A stretch of DNA of 64,000 nt from Lomentospora prolificans. Lineage: Eukaryota > Ascomycota > Sordariomycetes > Microascales > Microascaceae. Below, piece by piece: positions 61,201-64,000 of the stretch. The stretch lies in the NCBI GenBank assembly GCA_029532625.1, contig JARFXM010000002.1, positions 496,001 through 560,000 on the forward strand. The letters run 5' to 3'. Every line of letters begins with the position of its first letter. Within the stretch, counting starts at the first letter, position 1. A program made the translations under genes and the position numbers. The notes beneath the pieces were generated by a model. It was not told the DNA's origin, did not search any database, and saw only the letters and a program-made list of their open reading frames with translations.

Positions 61201-61781
61201 AATACCTCCTCCAGATGGGGGCGGACCCTAATCAGAGCCCGGCTTACAGAAACATTGCCTGGCAGGGCTTTGCGGATGGCAACGTTGCAGCGCCACATCT
61301 TATGCCTCTGTTGCTAGAGAGGGGGCTAGATCCGGGGCTTCCCCAGCCGATCCTCGGCGGTACCTTGCTCCACGAGGTGCAGGACCTAACTACCGCGAGA
61401 CTTCTCATTGATGCTGGAGCCAACGTCAATGCGGGGAATTATTTCGGCGACAAACCTCTCCATCGCCACAAGTCTCTTGACATGGTCAAACTTCTCCTGG
61501 CGGCCGGGGCTGACCCGACGCTTACCGATTTCAACGGGAAAACGCCGCTGCACCAGCCACACACCTCGCCGGAGGTCGTCGAGGAGCTGATACGAGCGGG
61601 CTGCCCAGTCAATAGGCGGGATATATGGGGCCGCGCCCCAATATACTACTCGCTCGAGCGTTCCGTGCAGGAGGCTCTTCTGCGCCATGGGGCGGCGGCC
61701 GATGACAGAAAAGTGGAACAAGCTTGGCAAGAGCCTAAGGGGCCTATAGAGGTGTTCTCGCGTATGTGGAAGGTGCTGTGA
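58286..61781 (+). CDS. NACHT-ankyrin NLR (STAND NTPase)
   Basis: Exons 58286..58673 and 58741..61781 (GTATGT donor, GTGCTAAC branch, ATAG acceptor, 67 nt) give 1142 aa. The first 90 residues are charged and disordered. Next comes a domain starting LDESLWDRAYEKLRDEGDLI that resembles the helical NACHT_N domain, with coiled-coil segments near residues 330-390. The NACHT NTPase has Walker A SADPGCGKT (Lys466), Walker B YVIDALDECQD (about 555-564) and the sensor ILTSRPYED. A winged-helix part (FLHQSAREFLLAKP) follows, then about five ankyrin repeats from residue 912 to 1116, including DMVKLLLAAGADPTLTDFNG and VEELIRAGCPVNRRD. Fungal NLRs of this layout act in heterokaryon incompatibility and self/non-self recognition; ligand and output are unknown. 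The reading frame is intact, unlike the relic at 8.3-9.9 kb. Confidence 0.93.
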
Positions 61782-62918
61782 AGATGAGGATGCCAAGGTT
61801 TACGGGAGGGCTGATTTATATGCTGCATGGAAGGTTTATATATTAGGTATTGAAGCATCGTCGGCAGCCTGTAGAAGATATAACGAATATCCATAAATGT
61901 CAGTTGGTTGGAAACTTAGCAATATTCATGTGCATACATGGAAATTGAATACAGGTCACAGTTGCGAGACTCCGAGAGATCGCTGGCTGTGCAGTCAAGA
62001 CACGGATGGTTTTAAAACCTTTTACCCATGTCCAAGTCATAGGGAACTTTCACAATGGAGATACTGCCCGCCTTTAACTGGCAGAACAACCAACATTTGA
62101 CGGATTTGAAAAAGAACGAGCCAACAACCAGCGGAGCTTCCGGTTCTACGCCCGGCATGTAGGCGCCGGCCGGCAGCAATCGGCCCGGGCTCCTGGATGC
62201 GCCTTTTTTTTCTGTTCGTGACGCCGAAGTACGAAGTAGCTCATCGTGGGCGCCACGAGGGAGGGGCGCTGAATGGCACTGGGGGGTGGGGGAGAGCCGA
62301 AGGCTGCGTATTGAAGTCGAGATCACGGTTCGCGGTGGACACAGCGGTATATGTAGGAATGAATATAGGGACTCCTCTTGTTAATGCTACGGCTTTCGAC
62401 CGTAGGAAAACCGAGGTCTGTAAAGGTCTGTAAAGGCCCGGCCGACCGTGTTAAGGGTTCCCATGTCGGTGGGTTCAGGTTGAGCGGAAACGCTAATCGA
62501 TGGGGCCCGCCCGAGAAAGGCGTGGACACGCAATTCTGGCTTCCACATTCCGTCTAAAGCTATTAGGATTCAGCCAAAGAACCGACTTCCTTCCGCCTTT
62601 TTAGCGTCGGCTTGGCTAGCTTGTAGGCTACTAAGAATATCTTTCCATCTAGCGCCAAACCTTGCTTGACGGCTTGTCTTCTAGTCCGCAGTAGTTATGC
62701 AGCGTCTCCAGCTCATATCTGTAAGGACAACACTTCGTTCTACCCTCAACGGACAAGGCGGTGCGTACCGCGACACCCCAGGCTTGCTCCGCTGTTGATG
62801 GAGGTAGAAAAGACTCGACCGGTTCATGACATACTCTACATGTCCATCTGCTGGAATATAAGCCTGCTGCATGCCACTACTCAAAGCCTTGTTTAAAAGC
62901 TGCCCCCCCGGCTCGTTT
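61782..62918. other. Intergenic between convergent genes
   Basis: The 3' flanks of the NLR gene (plus) and the small membrane-protein gene (minus). No coding sequence supported. A short CTGTAAAGG duplication lies near 62416. Confidence 0.5.
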
Positions 62919-63568
62919 TTACCTCCAACTCCATCGATTCGAATGCCTCCTCGTCTTATAGTCCACACACGTCAGGACTGACAATGCCACATGGAACCCT
63001 CTAATTCCACTAGTTAGTCACGTGCCATGACATGAAAAAGGGAAGCCTGAATGGAAAAGGAGCAAGGAACCCACCCGACGATGCCCAGCAGAATCATCGG
63101 AATCGCAAACGCCGTGCCTTCCACCGCGCTCTCTGGCGTAGAAACATCCGTGTTCACAGTGACGAGTCCTGATCTCTCCCAGTCGGTAAACGCCATCAAG
63201 ACGCATCCACCCACAATCAAGAAGATGGTGAACACGTGCAAGAATAGGAAGCAAATGGGCCGCATTTCCCTCATCCGATGGCGCGGGTCTCTCCTCGCCA
63301 ACAAGAGTACAGCCTCCACGATGCCAAATATGCTGACCCAGCAAGCCTAAATTCTTTCGTTAACACTTTAAGTCTCTTTTATCTTTGATGGTGGCTGGGG
63401 GAAGGGGCCTTGACTCACGGCGATAAAGGCGAGAACCAGTCGAATCGCATTCGACACTCTCATGGCGTTCCAAACCAACGTCCCCAGCGCTGCAAGCGAA
63501 AGCAGCACGCTGGCGATGTGCAGCGCCACTTGCACGAGGGCGACTACTGAGAATTCGCGGGCCACCAT
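62919..63568 (-). CDS. Four-helix membrane protein, family not recognised
   Basis: My preferred model has three exons (63419..63568, 63075..63346, 62919..63000) giving 167 aa. The second intron has GTGGGT, a GACTAAC branch site and TTAG borders. If it is not spliced, the frame of exon 2 runs to a stop at 63014 and gives 160 aa. Helices: VVALVQVALHIASVLLSLAALG, RLVLAFIAACWVSIFGIVEAVL, ICFLFLHVFTIFLIVGGCVLM and, only in the spliced form, a long continuous helix FAIPMILLGIVGGFHVALSV followed by a basic cytosolic end. Four helices with short loops recall MARVEL-type or tetraspan proteins, but I see no diagnostic motif. Start at 63568 because it precedes the first helix directly. Confidence 0.7.
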
Positions 63569-64000
63569 GTTGGTCTTGTTACCATCGGAGGCAAAGTGTC
63601 AGTGGTTCGATTCTGGTCCTCTCCACATTTCAGCGATGAAAGAAAAGTGGCGGATATTTCACGGAAACTTTTCACGGGGGAGGGACAACGAGACAAAGAG
63701 AAAAGGCTTGCGGGTTAAAAGAAGTCGGGTTTTCCATTTGATCGCTATTTGGCATCTGGCTAAATTGCGCTGTCACGAAGATCAGACGGCGCTCTGTGTT
63801 TGGTTGGTGATGGGTGTTTCGTAGATCTATTAATCCGCTGGATTAAGACGGATGATATTTCGGACGGGTTAAGCCACGGTAGAGGAATACTACCCCGGAA
63901 TTCCCTATTCGTGCTGACGTCCCGATATTCCGGGGATACATTGCAAAAATGAACAACTGGCATGATATTGAGTGATGACTTCGAAGATGCGAGATCAAGT
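63569..64000. other. Intergenic to window edge
   Basis: Promoter-side DNA of the four-helix protein gene. No further gene is visible before the window ends. Confidence 0.5.

Overview
This window is nuclear DNA of a filamentous ascomycete (Pezizomycotina, most likely a Sordariomycete or relative). The evidence is short introns (about 45-90 nt) with GT...CTAAC/CTGAC...AG signals, one intron-bearing tRNA, kilobase-scale gene-poor spacers, and gene families typical of mould genomes: a CFEM/GPI protein, a secreted cyanovirin-N homolog, NACHT-type NLRs, a GH53 galactanase and a BBE-type flavin oxidase. I rebuilt spliced models by hand from splice sites and reading phase. The window holds about 17 protein genes, one tRNA gene and one clearly decayed NLR gene.

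Layout. 1-749: 3' end of proteasome ATPase rpt2. 4.5-6.6 kb: class 3 lipase. 8.25-9.93 kb: broken NACHT-type NLR (minus). 12.6-13.2 kb: CFEM GPI protein. 13.2-22.3 kb: gene-poor stretch with one unidentified decayed coding patch. 22.3-27.1 kb: secreted cyanovirin-N protein, a small unknown two-exon gene, an Alb1-like nucleolar protein and a YTP1-like membrane protein. 30.0-31.9 kb: secreted bicovalent flavin oxidase with a long repetitive acidic tail. 35.5 kb: tRNA-Asp with a 10-nt intron. 36.8-44.2 kb: secreted lactonase-type propeller, acyltransferase, mitochondrial-type NADH kinase and a Gfo/Idh/MocA oxidoreductase. 46.6-48.2 kb: seven-helix receptor. 51.6-56.3 kb: ecto-5'-nucleotidase convergent with the GH53 galactanase. 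58.3-61.8 kb: intact NACHT-ankyrin NLR. 62.9-63.6 kb: small four-helix membrane protein.

There is no sign of one biosynthetic cluster or operon-like system. The genes mix housekeeping (rpt2, NADH kinase, acyltransferase, Alb1-like, tRNA) with surface or secreted functions (CFEM, cyanovirin-N, flavin oxidase, lactonase, 5'-nucleotidase, galactanase) and self/non-self recognition (one live NLR, one dead NLR). The most unusual points are the indel-riddled NLR relic, whose complete N-terminal half can still be read; the 15-nt tandem array encoding the PVEEE tail of the flavin oxidase; a stop-free, phase-preserving intron inside the Rossmann motif of the Gfo/Idh gene; upstream ORFs on the NADH kinase; and an unrecognised conserved-looking coding relic near 19.4-20.0 kb.
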